From Alphaproteobacteria bacterium (GTDB lineage: Bacteria > Pseudomonadota > Alphaproteobacteria > Micropepsales > Micropepsaceae): a stretch of 57,800 nt of DNA. Of the stretch, positions 35,794 through 44,316 are shown piece after piece. The position numbers and the translations under genes were made by a program. The notes under the pieces are model-generated. The model was given only the letters and a program-made list of their open reading frames with translations. It searched no databases and was not told where the DNA came from. Position 1 is the first letter of the stretch; each line of letters starts with the position of its first letter. The stretch covers positions 1 through 57,800 of the forward strand of contig JAFBAL010000057.1 of assembly GCA_019247845.1 (NCBI GenBank), read 5' to 3'.

Positions 35794-36756
35794 ATGCGGT
35801 CTCATCTGCTTGGAATGCTTTTCGCGGCCGGCGCCGCCACGGCGGCGCCGGGCGATCCGCAGTACTTCACATTCGACGTGGACGGCGCGGCCCAGACGAC
35901 GCCGACGGCGCTGAACGCAGCCAGGCAGGTGACCGGCTACTACTACAACCCGGTCAACGTGGCGCATGGCTTCGTGCGCAACGCCGACGGCACGATCGCG
36001 ACCTTCGATCCGAACCCGTCCCACACCACCTTACCGGCTGCCATCAACGATGCCGGAGCGATCACGGGACAGTCGGGCCGCAAGGGCTTTCTGCGCGATG
36101 CGGACGGCACGATGTTCGTCTTCCGGTTTCCGGAAGCGAAACAGACGCTGCCGGCCGGCATCAACATGTCGGGCGCGATCACCGGCAGCGTGCGCATCCA
36201 CAAGCGCACGCACGGCTTCCTGCGCCGCCCCGACGGCTCGGGCATCGTCTTCGACGCGCACGGCGCGCGCCTGACGGCGCCCGTGAGCATCAACGTCTTC
36301 GGCGCCATCGCCGGAAGCTACACCGATCGCGACATCAACGTGCACGGCTTCGTGCGCGATCCCGACGGCACCATCACGTCTTTCGATCCGCCGAACTCTA
36401 CCGCGACGGCTCCCGTCAGGATCGACGACAATGGCGTCGTGGTCGGAACATATATTGCCTCGGGATCCGCGCGCGCCTTCTTCCGCGCCGCCGACGGCAC
36501 GACCACGAGTTTCGTCGTCTCCCGCTCCCGTGCCACCTATGGCGTGGGATTGGACGACCGCGGTTCGCTATACGGCTACTATATCGACGCCGACGATGTC
36601 CTGCACGGCTTCGTGAGACGCTCCGGCGGTCAGGTCGTTTCCTTCGACGTGCCGGATTCCGCCGGCACCAGGGTGATGGACGTCAACGCAAACGGCGTGA
36701 CCACGGGCTTTTTCTCGCGGGCGGGAGCGACCCACGCTTTCCTGCGCACGCGCTAG
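35794..36756 (+). CDS. secreted HAF-repeat protein 4
   Basis: 320 residues: a signal peptide (MRSHLLGMLFAAGAATAAPG), then the same repeat pattern (GDPQYFTFDVDGAAQTTP, GFVRNADGTIATFDPNP, GVGLDDRGSLYGYYIDADDV), ending THAFLRTR. Length and ends match genes 1-3. The last 4 bases overlap the convergent tail-sheath gene. The start lies 13 bases after the restored stop of gene 3, so the four genes form one unit behind xthA. Confidence 0.82.
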   Translation: MRSHLLGMLFAAGAATAAPGDPQYFTFDVDGAAQTTPTALNAARQVTGYYYNPVNVAHGFVRNADGTIATFDPNPSHTTLPAAINDAGAITGQSGRKGFLRDADGTMFVFRFPEAKQTLPAGINMSGAITGSVRIHKRTHGFLRRPDGSGIVFDAHGARLTAPVSINVFGAIAGSYTDRDINVHGFVRDPDGTITSFDPPNSTATAPVRIDDNGVVVGTYIASGSARAFFRAADGTTTSFVVSRSRATYGVGLDDRGSLYGYYIDADDVLHGFVRRSGGQVVSFDVPDSAGTRVMDVNANGVTTGFFSRAGATHAFLRTR

Positions 36757-38291
36757 GCGCCCTGCATCGTCTGCTTGATGGTGAGCACGATGAACTCCGC
36801 CGGGTGGATCATCTGCAGCACGACCTGCACGATCATGTAGCCGTTCAGGACGTCTTGAGGCGTCATGGTCGAACCGACGCCGCATTGCACCTTGAAGGCG
36901 TCGCTGGCCTTGTCGCCCATCAATCCGCCTTGGCTCCAGACCTGCGTGAGGAAATTCGAGATCATCGAGGTGACGGTCGTCCAGGTCTGGCTGTCATTGG
37001 CCGCGAAGGCGAACGGATTCAGCGCGTTCTTGATCGAGGTCTCGATATAGACGAGCGTGCGCCGCACCTGGATGTAGCGGTAGTCGTTGCTGTTGCCGTC
37101 CAAGGTTCGCGCACCCCACACCACCGTGCCGCGCCCCGGGAAATCGCGCAGGATGTCGATGGCCTTGCCGTTCTCCGGCATGTTGTAGTCGGCCCGCTGG
37201 GCGTCGCTCAGCGCTACCTGCGGCGCGACCGCCCCGGCGACGGTCACGTTCGCGGGTGCGTTCCATACCCCGCGGGTATCGTCGTTGAGCGTCCACAAAC
37301 CGGCCATGGCGGCGCTGGGCGCGGCCACGTTCATCTTCTGCAGCACGATGGTTTCGATCTGCGCATAAAGCGGCAGAGCATTGGCGAGGAAGGCGTTGAG
37401 CGCGGCGACGTCCTGGCTGGGCACCGCGCTGCCTCCGAACACCTGATCGATCTTCGCCAGCACCTGCAGCGCCTTGCTCGTGCCGGTGCCGAAGACGGCG
37501 TTGGCCTGCGCGGTCAGCAGGCTCGTCAACAGATCGGAGCTTTGCAGGTTGCGGAAATCGACGTCGTCCAGGCCCAGCACCGACGTCTGGATCGCGGGCG
37601 CATAGGCTGCGCCGCAGCCGAGATAGGCATCCGCCGGCGCGGTGGCGGCATAGAACGCGTCGCGTTGCGCGGCGAGGCCATCGACGGTCCAGCCTGCCGG
37701 ATCGAGCGCGCCCGGCAGGTCGAGGATCGCCATGCGGTCACCCAACGTGCCGGCCTGGTTCAACTGGGCCGTCGCCACGGCGCCGTAGTCGCCCGCGCCC
37801 GTCAGCAGGCAGGCATCGGGCACGACCAGCATCGTCGGCCCCGTCTGGTTCGCTGCGGCCGCCAATCCGTCGAGCAGGCCCTGGCGCGCGACCTGCTCAT
37901 AGGGTCCGGTCGAGACGACGGTGCAGCTGCCGCCGCCGTTCGCATAGAACATCTCGAGCGCGACGAACATGTTGAAGCGCGCGCTGGAGGTTGCCCTCAC
38001 GCTGTAACCGGCACCGTCGGCCTGAAAATCGGGCGCGCCCGTCGTCGCCGTGACCACCTCGAATTGCGCGCGATAGTTGCCGCCGAAATATGCGCCGTAG
38101 TCGGCCATCGACTGGATCATGACCGGCGTCATCGACAGCGACTTGCCGGTCGCGGGATCGACGGCCGTTTCGGTATAGCCGATGAAGATCGGCACGGCCG
38201 TCGCGACGCCCACGATGGACGTCGGAAAAGCCGCGAACTCCGTGGCATAGACGCCCGGCGCCTTGCGGTCCTTGGTCCCGGTCGCGGCCAT
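36753..38291 (-). CDS. orphan contractile-tail sheath protein
   Basis: 512 residues. N-terminus APGVYATEFAAFPTSIVGVA is the typical sheath start. The C-terminal sheath domain is clear: GTVVWGARTLDGNSNDYRYI, QVRRTLVYIETSIKNAL and FIVLTIKQTMQ. Sheaths polymerise round a tube in phages, R-pyocins, T6SS and extracellular injection systems, but no tube, baseplate, spike or AAA+ gene is present here. AAGGAGA lies 7 bases upstream of the ATG. It is third in a minus-strand row behind a CoA transferase and a phosphatase. Confidence 0.88.
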   Translation of the reverse strand: MAATGTKDRKAPGVYATEFAAFPTSIVGVATAVPIFIGYTETAVDPATGKSLSMTPVMIQSMADYGAYFGGNYRAQFEVVTATTGAPDFQADGAGYSVRATSSARFNMFVALEMFYANGGGSCTVVSTGPYEQVARQGLLDGLAAAANQTGPTMLVVPDACLLTGAGDYGAVATAQLNQAGTLGDRMAILDLPGALDPAGWTVDGLAAQRDAFYAATAPADAYLGCGAAYAPAIQTSVLGLDDVDFRNLQSSDLLTSLLTAQANAVFGTGTSKALQVLAKIDQVFGGSAVPSQDVAALNAFLANALPLYAQIETIVLQKMNVAAPSAAMAGLWTLNDDTRGVWNAPANVTVAGAVAPQVALSDAQRADYNMPENGKAIDILRDFPGRGTVVWGARTLDGNSNDYRYIQVRRTLVYIETSIKNALNPFAFAANDSQTWTTVTSMISNFLTQVWSQGGLMGDKASDAFKVQCGVGSTMTPQDVLNGYMIVQVVLQMIHPAEFIVLTIKQTMQGA

Positions 38292-38323
38292 CGGCGGTCT
38301 CCTTAGGGCGAGTCGCCGCGATG

Positions 38324-39040
38324 CTAAACCGGAACGTCCTTCACGTCGCGCTGCATGATCGCTTCCAGGCTCGTCAGGTTCATGCCGTGCTTGAGATAGT
38401 TGTATGGCGTCAGGTTCACCGCTTTCACGAGCGCGCGGCGCACATGGCCGATGCCGCCAAGGTCGAAGTCGACGATGTTGACGCAGCCCGTGTCCTGCTC
38501 GAAGGCGCTCATCGCCTGAAGCCCCGCGCCGCAGGCCCAGCTCAGGATCAGGCGGTTGATGCCTTCATGCGCCACGACCAGCGCGGTCTGCCAGTCGGTG
38601 CTCGCGAGCAATCGCTCGATCGCGCCCACCGCGCGCGCCTGCGCATCGGCGAAGATCTCGCCGCCCTCGAGGTTGGTCGCGCCGGGTTCGTGCGCGCGCT
38701 CGAAATACGAGTTCATCAGCCGGATCAGCTCGGCGCGGCTCTTCACGTCGGGGCGCGCGCCGCCGCGCAGCTCGACAAGATCGGCATCGACCTCAAGCGC
38801 CGGTGCATCCGCCACGCCCCTGAGCACCGCCTCAGCCGTCTCGCGCGTGCGCGGCAGGCCGGAACAGATCGCGCGGTCGAAGCGCACACCGCTGAAGGCC
38901 TTCGCCGCCGCTTCGGCCTCGCTCTGCCCGCGCCGCGTGAGCACGACCTGGTGGATGTCGGTATGGCCGCCGAAATAATCGACATGGCCGTGCCGCATCA
39001 GATAGAGGCGGCGGCGGTGCTCGGTGCCCGGCAGCGCCAT
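38324..39040 (-). CDS. histidine phosphatase family protein
   Basis: 238 residues, phosphoglycerate-mutase-like fold. The catalytic RHG is in YLMRHGHVDYFGG, then CSGLPRTRETAEAVL, an acid in LRGGARPD-like context, and VVAHEGINRLIL with the second His. The substrate is unknown. It starts directly at the CoA transferase stop, so it is cotranscribed with it, and it is followed after 32 bases by the sheath gene. Confidence 0.88.
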   Translation of the reverse strand: MALPGTEHRRRLYLMRHGHVDYFGGHTDIHQVVLTRRGQSEAEAAAKAFSGVRFDRAICSGLPRTRETAEAVLRGVADAPALEVDADLVELRGGARPDVKSRAELIRLMNSYFERAHEPGATNLEGGEIFADAQARAVGAIERLLASTDWQTALVVAHEGINRLILSWACGAGLQAMSAFEQDTGCVNIVDFDLGGIGHVRRALVKAVNLTPYNYLKHGMNLTSLEAIMQRDVKDVPV

Positions 39041-40159
39041 TCAGATCGCGCCCGCAGCCGACAGCGCCTCGATCTCGCCGCCCGAGAATCCCCAGCCGGA
39101 GAGCGCCGCCCTGCTGTCGACGGGCTGCGGCGCGCTCTGCACTTCGGCGACCGTGCGGCTGAAGCGCGGCGCGGGCGCGGGCTGCACCACGCCTTCGATC
39201 TCGACGAAGGTCTTGCGCGCGACGTTGTGGGGATGCTTGGGCGCTTCGGCGATGGAGAGCACCGGGGCGTAGCACACGTCGCTGCCTTGCATGACCCCGT
39301 CCCATTCGTCGCGCGTCCTGGTCTTGAGCACCGCGGCGAGCTTCTCCTTCAGCGCCGGCCACTGCGCGCGGTCCATCTGCGCGGCAAAGGCCTCGTCCAC
39401 GATGCCGGCCTTCTCCATCAGCTCTTTATAGAACTGCGGCTCGATCGAGCCGATGGAGACGAATTTTCCGTCCTTGGTCTCGTAGGTGTCGTAGAAATGC
39501 GCGCCGCCGTCGAGCATGTTCGACGAACGCTCGTCCTTCCAGATGCCCATCGCGGTCATGGCATAGAACATCGACATCAGCGAGGCCGCGCCGTCGGTCA
39601 TCGCCGCATCGACCACCTGCCCCTTGCCGGAGCGCTGCGCCTCCAGAAGCGCGCAAACCACGCCGAAGGCCAGGTACAGCGCGCCGCCGCCGAAATCGCC
39701 GACCAGGTTGAGCGGCGGCGTGGGCTTTCCCCCGGCGCGTCCGATGGCGTGCAGCGCGCCGCTGATCGAGATGTAGTTGATGTCGTGGCCCGCGGCCTCG
39801 GCCAGCGGCCCGGTCTGTCCCCAGCCCGTCATGCGGCCATAGACGAGCTTCGGGTTGCGCTTCAGGCACACGTCCGGTCCGACGCCCAGCCGCTCCATCA
39901 CGCCGGGACGGAAGCCTTCGATCAGCGCATCGGCCTTGCCGATCAGCTTGAGCGCGGCCTCGACGGCCTCGGGCTTCTTCATGTCGAGCTGCACGGTCCT
40001 GCGCCCGCGCATGTAGATCTCGGTCTTGACCGGCGGGCGGCCGCCCTTGCGGTCGATGCGGATGACCTCCGCCCCCATGTCGGAGAACAGCATGGCCGCG
40101 AACGGGCCCGGCCCGATCCCGGCAAATTCCACGATACGAATTCCCTGCAACGGACCCAT
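39041..40159 (-). CDS. CaiB/BaiF-type CoA transferase (alpha-methylacyl-CoA racemase-like)
   Basis: 372 residues. [23 protein letters not shown] with VIRIDRK at the N-terminus and FSDMGAEV are standard for family III CoA transferases/AMACR. A later block ([24 protein letters not shown]) with the conserved Asp fits the racemase branch, which epimerises 2-methylacyl-CoAs for beta-oxidation. The start at 40159 has AGGAGA upstream. Cotranscribed with the phosphatase. Confidence 0.9.
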   Translation of the reverse strand: MGPLQGIRIVEFAGIGPGPFAAMLFSDMGAEVIRIDRKGGRPPVKTEIYMRGRRTVQLDMKKPEAVEAALKLIGKADALIEGFRPGVMERLGVGPDVCLKRNPKLVYGRMTGWGQTGPLAEAAGHDINYISISGALHAIGRAGGKPTPPLNLVGDFGGGALYLAFGVVCALLEAQRSGKGQVVDAAMTDGAASLMSMFYAMTAMGIWKDERSSNMLDGGAHFYDTYETKDGKFVSIGSIEPQFYKELMEKAGIVDEAFAAQMDRAQWPALKEKLAAVLKTRTRDEWDGVMQGSDVCYAPVLSIAEAPKHPHNVARKTFVEIEGVVQPAPAPRFSRTVAEVQSAPQPVDSRAALSGWGFSGGEIEALSAAGAI

Positions 40160-40230
40160 GCCGTCTCCTATCCAATTTGCGCCGCAATCCTTGACTAAGG
40201 CGCGAGGGTCATTGGACGTTAGACCCCGCG

Positions 40231-40635
40231 ATGCGCGCAAGACTTTTCCTCACCGTCCTGGCCGCCGCGGTTCTTGCCGCCGCGTCGTCGAACGCCGATC
40301 CGGCCAGGCTCGTCTATCGCGTCGACAGCGCGAGCGCCGTCATCGTCAAGCGGCATCTGGTGATTTCGGCGAACGGCGCGGTCAAGAGCGGCGGCTGGGA
40401 CCGTCCCAGGCTGCTCGTGCTCGAACCTTCCGCCTCGGAAACGAGAACCTTGCGCGTCGAATTTGTCGCAAGGCCGCCCTCGGCGAACGAGGTCGTGGTG
40501 CAGCAGCTGTTGCCGATCGCGGCGCGCAAGATCGCGAAGCTGCCCGGCTATGCCACCACCAAGGTGCAGGTCATCGGCGAGACCAACAGCGTGCTCGTCG
40601 AGATCACGCAGCAGGAACCGGCGGTCACGCGTTAG
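40231..40635 (+). CDS. small exported protein of unknown function
   Basis: 134 residues with a signal peptide ([22 protein letters not shown]) and a compact beta-rich mature part ([58 protein letters not shown]). No known family recognised. It is divergent from the CoA transferase and convergent with the DsbA-like gene. Confidence 0.65.
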   Translation: MRARLFLTVLAAAVLAAASSNADPARLVYRVDSASAVIVKRHLVISANGAVKSGGWDRPRLLVLEPSASETRTLRVEFVARPPSANEVVVQQLLPIAARKIAKLPGYATTKVQVIGETNSVLVEITQQEPAVTR

Positions 40636-40658
40636 CCGGCGTCGCCCGACGTCGCGCG

Positions 40659-41321
40659 CTAGCCGGCGTCGCTTTCGGCCGCGGGCTCTTCTTCCGCCGC
40701 CTCCAGCGCCTTGTCGATCACCCGCACGATGAGGTCGGCCTCGCGCGCGCCGGAGATCACGAAGCGGTTGGCGAAGATGAAGGTGGGAACGCCGGTGATG
40801 CCCATCTCGCTCGCCAGCTTGGCCTCGCGCTCGACGGCGGCCAGATCGGTTTCGCCGCCGAGCAGGTCCGCGACCTGGATCGAATCCATGCCGATGTCGG
40901 CGGCGAGATATTCGAGCACGCCCGCGTCGCCGATATCGCGCCCCTCGAGGAAATAGGCCTGGAACAGCCGCTCGACCGCGGCGTCCTGCAAGCCCGCGGC
41001 ACCGGCCCAGCGGATCAGGCGATGGGAGTCGAGCGTGTCCGGCCGGCGCTCGATCTTGTCGAAGGCGAAGTCGATGCCTTCCTTCGCGCCCTCGGCCGCG
41101 AGCGCCTCGCGCATCGCCGCGACGTTCGGCCCCTCGCCGAACTTGTTTTTCATATAGGTGCGCCGGTCGACGCCGCCCTTCGGCACCGTCGGATCGAGCC
41201 GATAGGGGCGCCAGTACACGTCGAACTCGATCTCGGGCCGCATCTCCAGCGCGCGCGAAAGGCGGCGCTTGCCGATGAAGCACCAGGGGCAGACGGTGTC
41301 GGATATGACGTCGATTTGCAT
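40659..41321 (-). CDS. DsbA-family oxidoreductase (FrnE-like)
   Basis: 220 residues, no signal peptide. The active site CPWC appears in VISDTVCPWCFIGKRRL; the helical insertion and a cis-Pro loop (MGITGVPTFIFANRF) complete the fold. This is the cytosolic FrnE/2-hydroxychromene-isomerase-like branch rather than periplasmic DsbA. The start at 41321 has no visible Shine-Dalgarno. Confidence 0.88.
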   Translation of the reverse strand: MQIDVISDTVCPWCFIGKRRLSRALEMRPEIEFDVYWRPYRLDPTVPKGGVDRRTYMKNKFGEGPNVAAMREALAAEGAKEGIDFAFDKIERRPDTLDSHRLIRWAGAAGLQDAAVERLFQAYFLEGRDIGDAGVLEYLAADIGMDSIQVADLLGGETDLAAVEREAKLASEMGITGVPTFIFANRFVISGAREADLIVRVIDKALEAAEEEPAAESDAG

Positions 41322-41390
41322 GGGGGGAGCGTAGCACGATCCGCCGGCGATGAGGGACGCGATTTTCAACTCGAGGATCGTAGTCGAATT

Positions 41391-41838
41391 TCAATGTGGA
41401 ACAGCACCTTGTTCCACAGATCGCCGACTGCGCTGCACCGCTCGGCTGCGCGCCTTGCGCCGGATGAATTCATTCAGCAGCGGCAGAAGAAACGCTTTGC
41501 TGAAATAGCCGAGCGGCGGCTCGGGCTCCAGATGGAACGACCGGCCCACGACGTCCTGATTGTATTCGTCCAGCACGATCCAGAGCCTGAGAGTACCGTC
41601 CAAGCCCGCGCGATGCTTCTCGGTGTCGGGAATCTCGGCTGCGAAGCGATTCCTTTGCCGGTCGCCGGCTGGTGATGGGAAACAGCACCAGCACGTCCTC
41701 GCCCTTCGGCTTCGGGATACGTACGCCCACCGCCGCCGGACGGAATTTGCGTCCTTCGGTCTCGCCCTGAGCGGCTTCACGCGCCCAAAGATACGGATAG
41801 CGAATGACGGCGCCGGTAAGCAGCGCCTCGAACCTCAC
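41391..41838 (-). pseudogene. PemK-like toxin gene, frameshifted
   Basis: Starts with GTG overlapping the antitoxin stop (GTGA). The first frame gives RFEALLTGAVIRYPYLWARE, then KPKGEDVLVLFPIT to about 41665. A net +1 shift follows, after which AGDRQRNRFAAEIPDTEKHR, LRLWIVLDEYNQDVVGRSF and FLLPLLNEFIRRK resume the family sequence to a stop at 41391. It resembles growth inhibitors annotated as PemK-like; that label is from memory. As written the toxin is inactive. Whether this is biological or a consensus error is open. Confidence 0.65.
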
Positions 41839-42083
41839 CGTTCATCGCCCTCGGCATACGCTTCCACGGCATGGCGGAAGTCCGAGAAATCTTCGTCGGA
41901 CATATCGGCGAGCGTCTCGGCCTTTCGGGCATCGGAACGCGACATGAGCCGCCGGTAGTCTTCGATGCTCAGCAGCACCAAACGCGGCTTGTTGCGCTGG
42001 GTGATGGTGACGGGCTTGCGCAACGCTTCGGCGATGATGTCGCCGGATCTGCGCGAAAGATCGCTGGTCGTGTAGCGCGCCAT
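41835..42083 (-). CDS. Phd/YefM-type antitoxin
   Basis: 82 residues: TSDLSRRSGDIIAEALRKPV, TITQRNKPRLVLLSIEDYRR and an acidic tail (LADMSDEDFSDFRHAVEAYA). This is the usual prevent-host-death layout, an N-terminal DNA-binding/dimer domain and a toxin-neutralising tail. It precedes a toxin gene with overlapping stop/start, and a strong palindrome covers its promoter, consistent with autoregulation. Confidence 0.85.
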   Translation of the reverse strand: MARYTTSDLSRRSGDIIAEALRKPVTITQRNKPRLVLLSIEDYRRLMSRSDARKAETLADMSDEDFSDFRHAVEAYAEGDER

Positions 42084-42103
42084 GGCTCGAGTCCTGTTTG
42101 CTG

Positions 42104-42133
42104 GAAAATACAGCAATACTGTATTTTCTGCAA
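42104..42133 (-). promoter_or_regulatory. toxin-antitoxin promoter and palindromic operator
   Basis: A perfect 10-bp inverted repeat, GAAAATACAG and CTGTATTTTC around CAATA (42104-42128), covers a minus-strand promoter with -35 TTGCAG (42128-42133), a 17-base spacer and -10 TATTTT (42105-42110). The -10 lies inside the palindrome, as expected if the antitoxin represses its own operon. Confidence 0.72.
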
Positions 42134-42139
42134 CAGCCC

Positions 42140-43510
42140 TCAAGCCGCGTCGGCAACCACCTTGTTCCGCCCGGTACGCTTGGCCGAATACAGCGCCTGG
42201 TCGGCGCGGTGGAGCAGCGCGTCGGCGGTGTCGCTCAGGCCCTCGGACGACGCGATGCCGATGGAGATGGTGAGATTGAGCTTGGCCGGCGCGCGGCTGA
42301 TCGGGAACGGCGTGGTCTCGATGGATTTGCGCAGGCGCTCGGCCACGGCATAGGCGAAGCCGGCATCGGTCTCGGGCATGACCACGACGAACTCCTCGCC
42401 GCCGTAACGGCAGGCCAGGTCGATGCCGCGGATATTGGCGCCGATGCGCTTGGCGAACTCGCGCAGCACCTCGTCGCCGATGTCGTGGCCGTGGGTGTCG
42501 TTGACCGACTTGAAGTAGTCGATGTCCATGATGACGAAAGCCAGCGGCTTTCCGGCGCGCGCCGCCTGGGCCATCAGGTTGTCGAGATGGCTGGTCATGT
42601 AGCGGCGATTGTGCAGGCCGGTGAGCTGGTCGGTGATCGCCATCTCGAGCGAAAGCTGCACGTTGCGGCGCAGCCGGTCGGCATAGCGCTTCTTGCGCAG
42701 CTGCGTGCGCACGCGCGCCACCAGCTCGTTGCGGTCGACGGGCCGCGTCAGATAGTCGTTGACGCCCATCTCCAGCGCCTGGGTCAGCTTGCGGCGGTCG
42801 CCGTCGCTGACCACGACCAGGATCGGCACGTTGCGCGCCTCGGGAATGGAACGAAGCTGCGAGCAAAGCCTGAGACCGTCGAAGCCGCGCATGCCGAGGC
42901 TGACGATGATCAGGTCGAAGTCGCCGCCCTTCACGCGCACCAGCGCTTCCTCGAAGGTGTCGACGGAGGAGATCTCGTGGGTCGGCTGCAGCGCGCCCGA
43001 GAACCAGGCGACGGATTCGGGGCGGTCCTCGATGATGAGCACGCGGCCCGACGGATTGGCGTCCTGGAGCTGATCGGTCGGATCGAGCAGGCCCATGCTC
43101 TGACCCGTCGTCTCGCGCATGCGCAGCTCGTCGGTCATCATCTTGAGGCGCACCAGGCTGCGCACGCGGGCGAACAGCGCCGCGTCGTCGACCGGCTTGG
43201 TCAGGAAATCGTCGGCGCCGGCGTCGAGGCCGGCGACGCGGTCCGACGGCTGGTCGAGCGCGGTCACCATCACCACCGGCACATGCGCGGTCTTGGGATT
43301 CTGCTTGATGCGCTTGCAGACCTCGAAGCCGTCCATCCCGGGCATCATCACGTCGAGCAGGACGATGTCGGGGGTATGCTCTTCGATCCTGGCCAGCGCG
43401 TCGATGCCGTTGAACGCGCTCACGACCTCGAAATACTCGGCCGTCAGCTTGGCCTCGAGCAGCTTGACGTTGGAGAGGATGTCATCGACGACGAGGACCC
43501 GTGCGGTCAT
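42140..43510 (-). CDS. pleD: PleD-like diguanylate cyclase response regulator
   Basis: 456 residues: REC1 (phosphoacceptor Asp53 in VLLDVMMPG), REC2 (about 150-270; the equivalent position is IIVSLGMRG, with Ser instead of Asp), and a GGDEF domain with RYGGEEFVVVMPE. A product-inhibition I-site RGID lies five residues before it. The degenerate REC2 is normal for PleD, where it is a dimer adaptor. It makes c-di-GMP in polar cell-cycle control. It lies 22 bases after divK. Confidence 0.93.
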   Translation of the reverse strand: MTARVLVVDDILSNVKLLEAKLTAEYFEVVSAFNGIDALARIEEHTPDIVLLDVMMPGMDGFEVCKRIKQNPKTAHVPVVMVTALDQPSDRVAGLDAGADDFLTKPVDDAALFARVRSLVRLKMMTDELRMRETTGQSMGLLDPTDQLQDANPSGRVLIIEDRPESVAWFSGALQPTHEISSVDTFEEALVRVKGGDFDLIIVSLGMRGFDGLRLCSQLRSIPEARNVPILVVVSDGDRRKLTQALEMGVNDYLTRPVDRNELVARVRTQLRKKRYADRLRRNVQLSLEMAITDQLTGLHNRRYMTSHLDNLMAQAARAGKPLAFVIMDIDYFKSVNDTHGHDIGDEVLREFAKRIGANIRGIDLACRYGGEEFVVVMPETDAGFAYAVAERLRKSIETTPFPISRAPAKLNLTISIGIASSEGLSDTADALLHRADQALYSAKRTGRNKVVADAA

Positions 43511-43532
43511 GACCTATCCGTGTGTGTTGGCG

Positions 43533-43907
43533 CTAGCCGATGAAGCGGCGCACGGTGTCCAGGAAGCTGGTGACGGAGATCGGCTTGGAGATATAGGCCT
43601 CGCAGCCGCCCTGGCGGATCACTTCCTCGTCGCCCTTCATGGCGAAGGCGGTGACGGCGACCACGGGGATGGACTTCAGCGAATCATCTTCCTTGAGCCA
43701 TTTGGTGACCTCCAGCCCCGAGACTTCGGGAAGCTGGATGTCCATGAGGATCAGGTCGGGGCGGTGCTCGCGAGCGATGTCGAGCGCCTCCATGCCGTCC
43801 TTGGTCTGCAGGATGTGGTAGCCATGGGCGTCGAGCAGGTCGTGGAAGAGCTTCATGTTGAGCTCGTTGTCCTCCACGATCAGTACCGTCTTCGTCTTCG
43901 CATCCAT
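43533..43907 (-). CDS. divK: single-domain response regulator DivK
   Basis: 124 residues, one receiver domain: [18 protein letters not shown], phosphoacceptor Asp56 in [27 protein letters not shown] and the Lys in EAYISKPIS. No output domain. The divK-pleD pair is conserved in alphaproteobacteria and controls polarity and CtrA activity. The ATG at 43907 has GGAG upstream; an upstream GTG at 43919 is less likely. Confidence 0.93.
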   Translation of the reverse strand: MDAKTKTVLIVEDNELNMKLFHDLLDAHGYHILQTKDGMEALDIAREHRPDLILMDIQLPEVSGLEVTKWLKEDDSLKSIPVVAVTAFAMKGDEEVIRQGGCEAYISKPISVTSFLDTVRRFIG

Positions 43908-43957
43908 GCCAGTCTCCACACGCGCCCGCAGCCCATCGCAGTATTAGATGCTATGTC

Positions 43958-43972
43958 TTAACGCTCCCTTGA
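43958..43972. promoter_or_regulatory. candidate CtrA-like box in the divK/DUF3572 divergent region
   Basis: TTAA (43958-43961), seven bases, TTGA (43969-43972) matches the CtrA pattern TTAA-N7-TTAA with one mismatch. A further half-site TTAAC lies just before the DUF3572 start. Placement next to divK would make regulatory sense, but the match is imperfect. Confidence 0.35.
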
Positions 43973-44028
43973 CGTTGCGGGCGGCGAGCGCGCGAATGCA
44001 GGCAAATTCGAAGGCTTGAAAGTTAACG

Positions 44029-44316
44029 ATGAAAGACCGCCGCATGACCCCCGACCTGGCCGCGACGCTGGCGCTGAACGCGCTCGCGTTCCTGGCGGCA
44101 TCGGAGGACGCGATGCAGCGGTTCATGGATCTGACCGGCGCCGGCCGCGAATCCTTGCGGGAGCGCGCCGACGAGCCGGAATTCCTGGCATCGGTATTGG
44201 ATTTTCTGCTGACGAATGAGGGGCTTCTACTCGACTTCTCAAGCGAAACCTCCACCGATGTGCGCGCCGTCCACATGGCGCGTCACATCCTTTCCGGCGA
44301 GCCTTCCGACGCATGA
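44029..44316 (+). CDS. DUF3572 protein
   Basis: 95 residues, all helical: LAATLALNALAFLAASEDAM, FMDLTGAGRESLRERA, FLASVLDFLLTNEGLLLDF. Matches the DUF3572 family in length and in its place next to divK, an alphaproteobacterial arrangement. The function is unknown. It overlaps the HAD gene by ATGA. Confidence 0.8.
   Translation: MKDRRMTPDLAATLALNALAFLAASEDAMQRFMDLTGAGRESLRERADEPEFLASVLDFLLTNEGLLLDFSSETSTDVRAVHMARHILSGEPSDA

Noticed and set aside
34774..36756. A single 660-residue HAF protein
   Set aside because: Caused by a one-base deletion near 35740. The paralogue lengths, conserved end and internal signal peptide show two genes.
38321..40198. A 625-codon plus-strand frame opposite the phosphatase and CoA transferase
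   Set aside because: Spans two well-supported genes on the other strand and has shadow composition.
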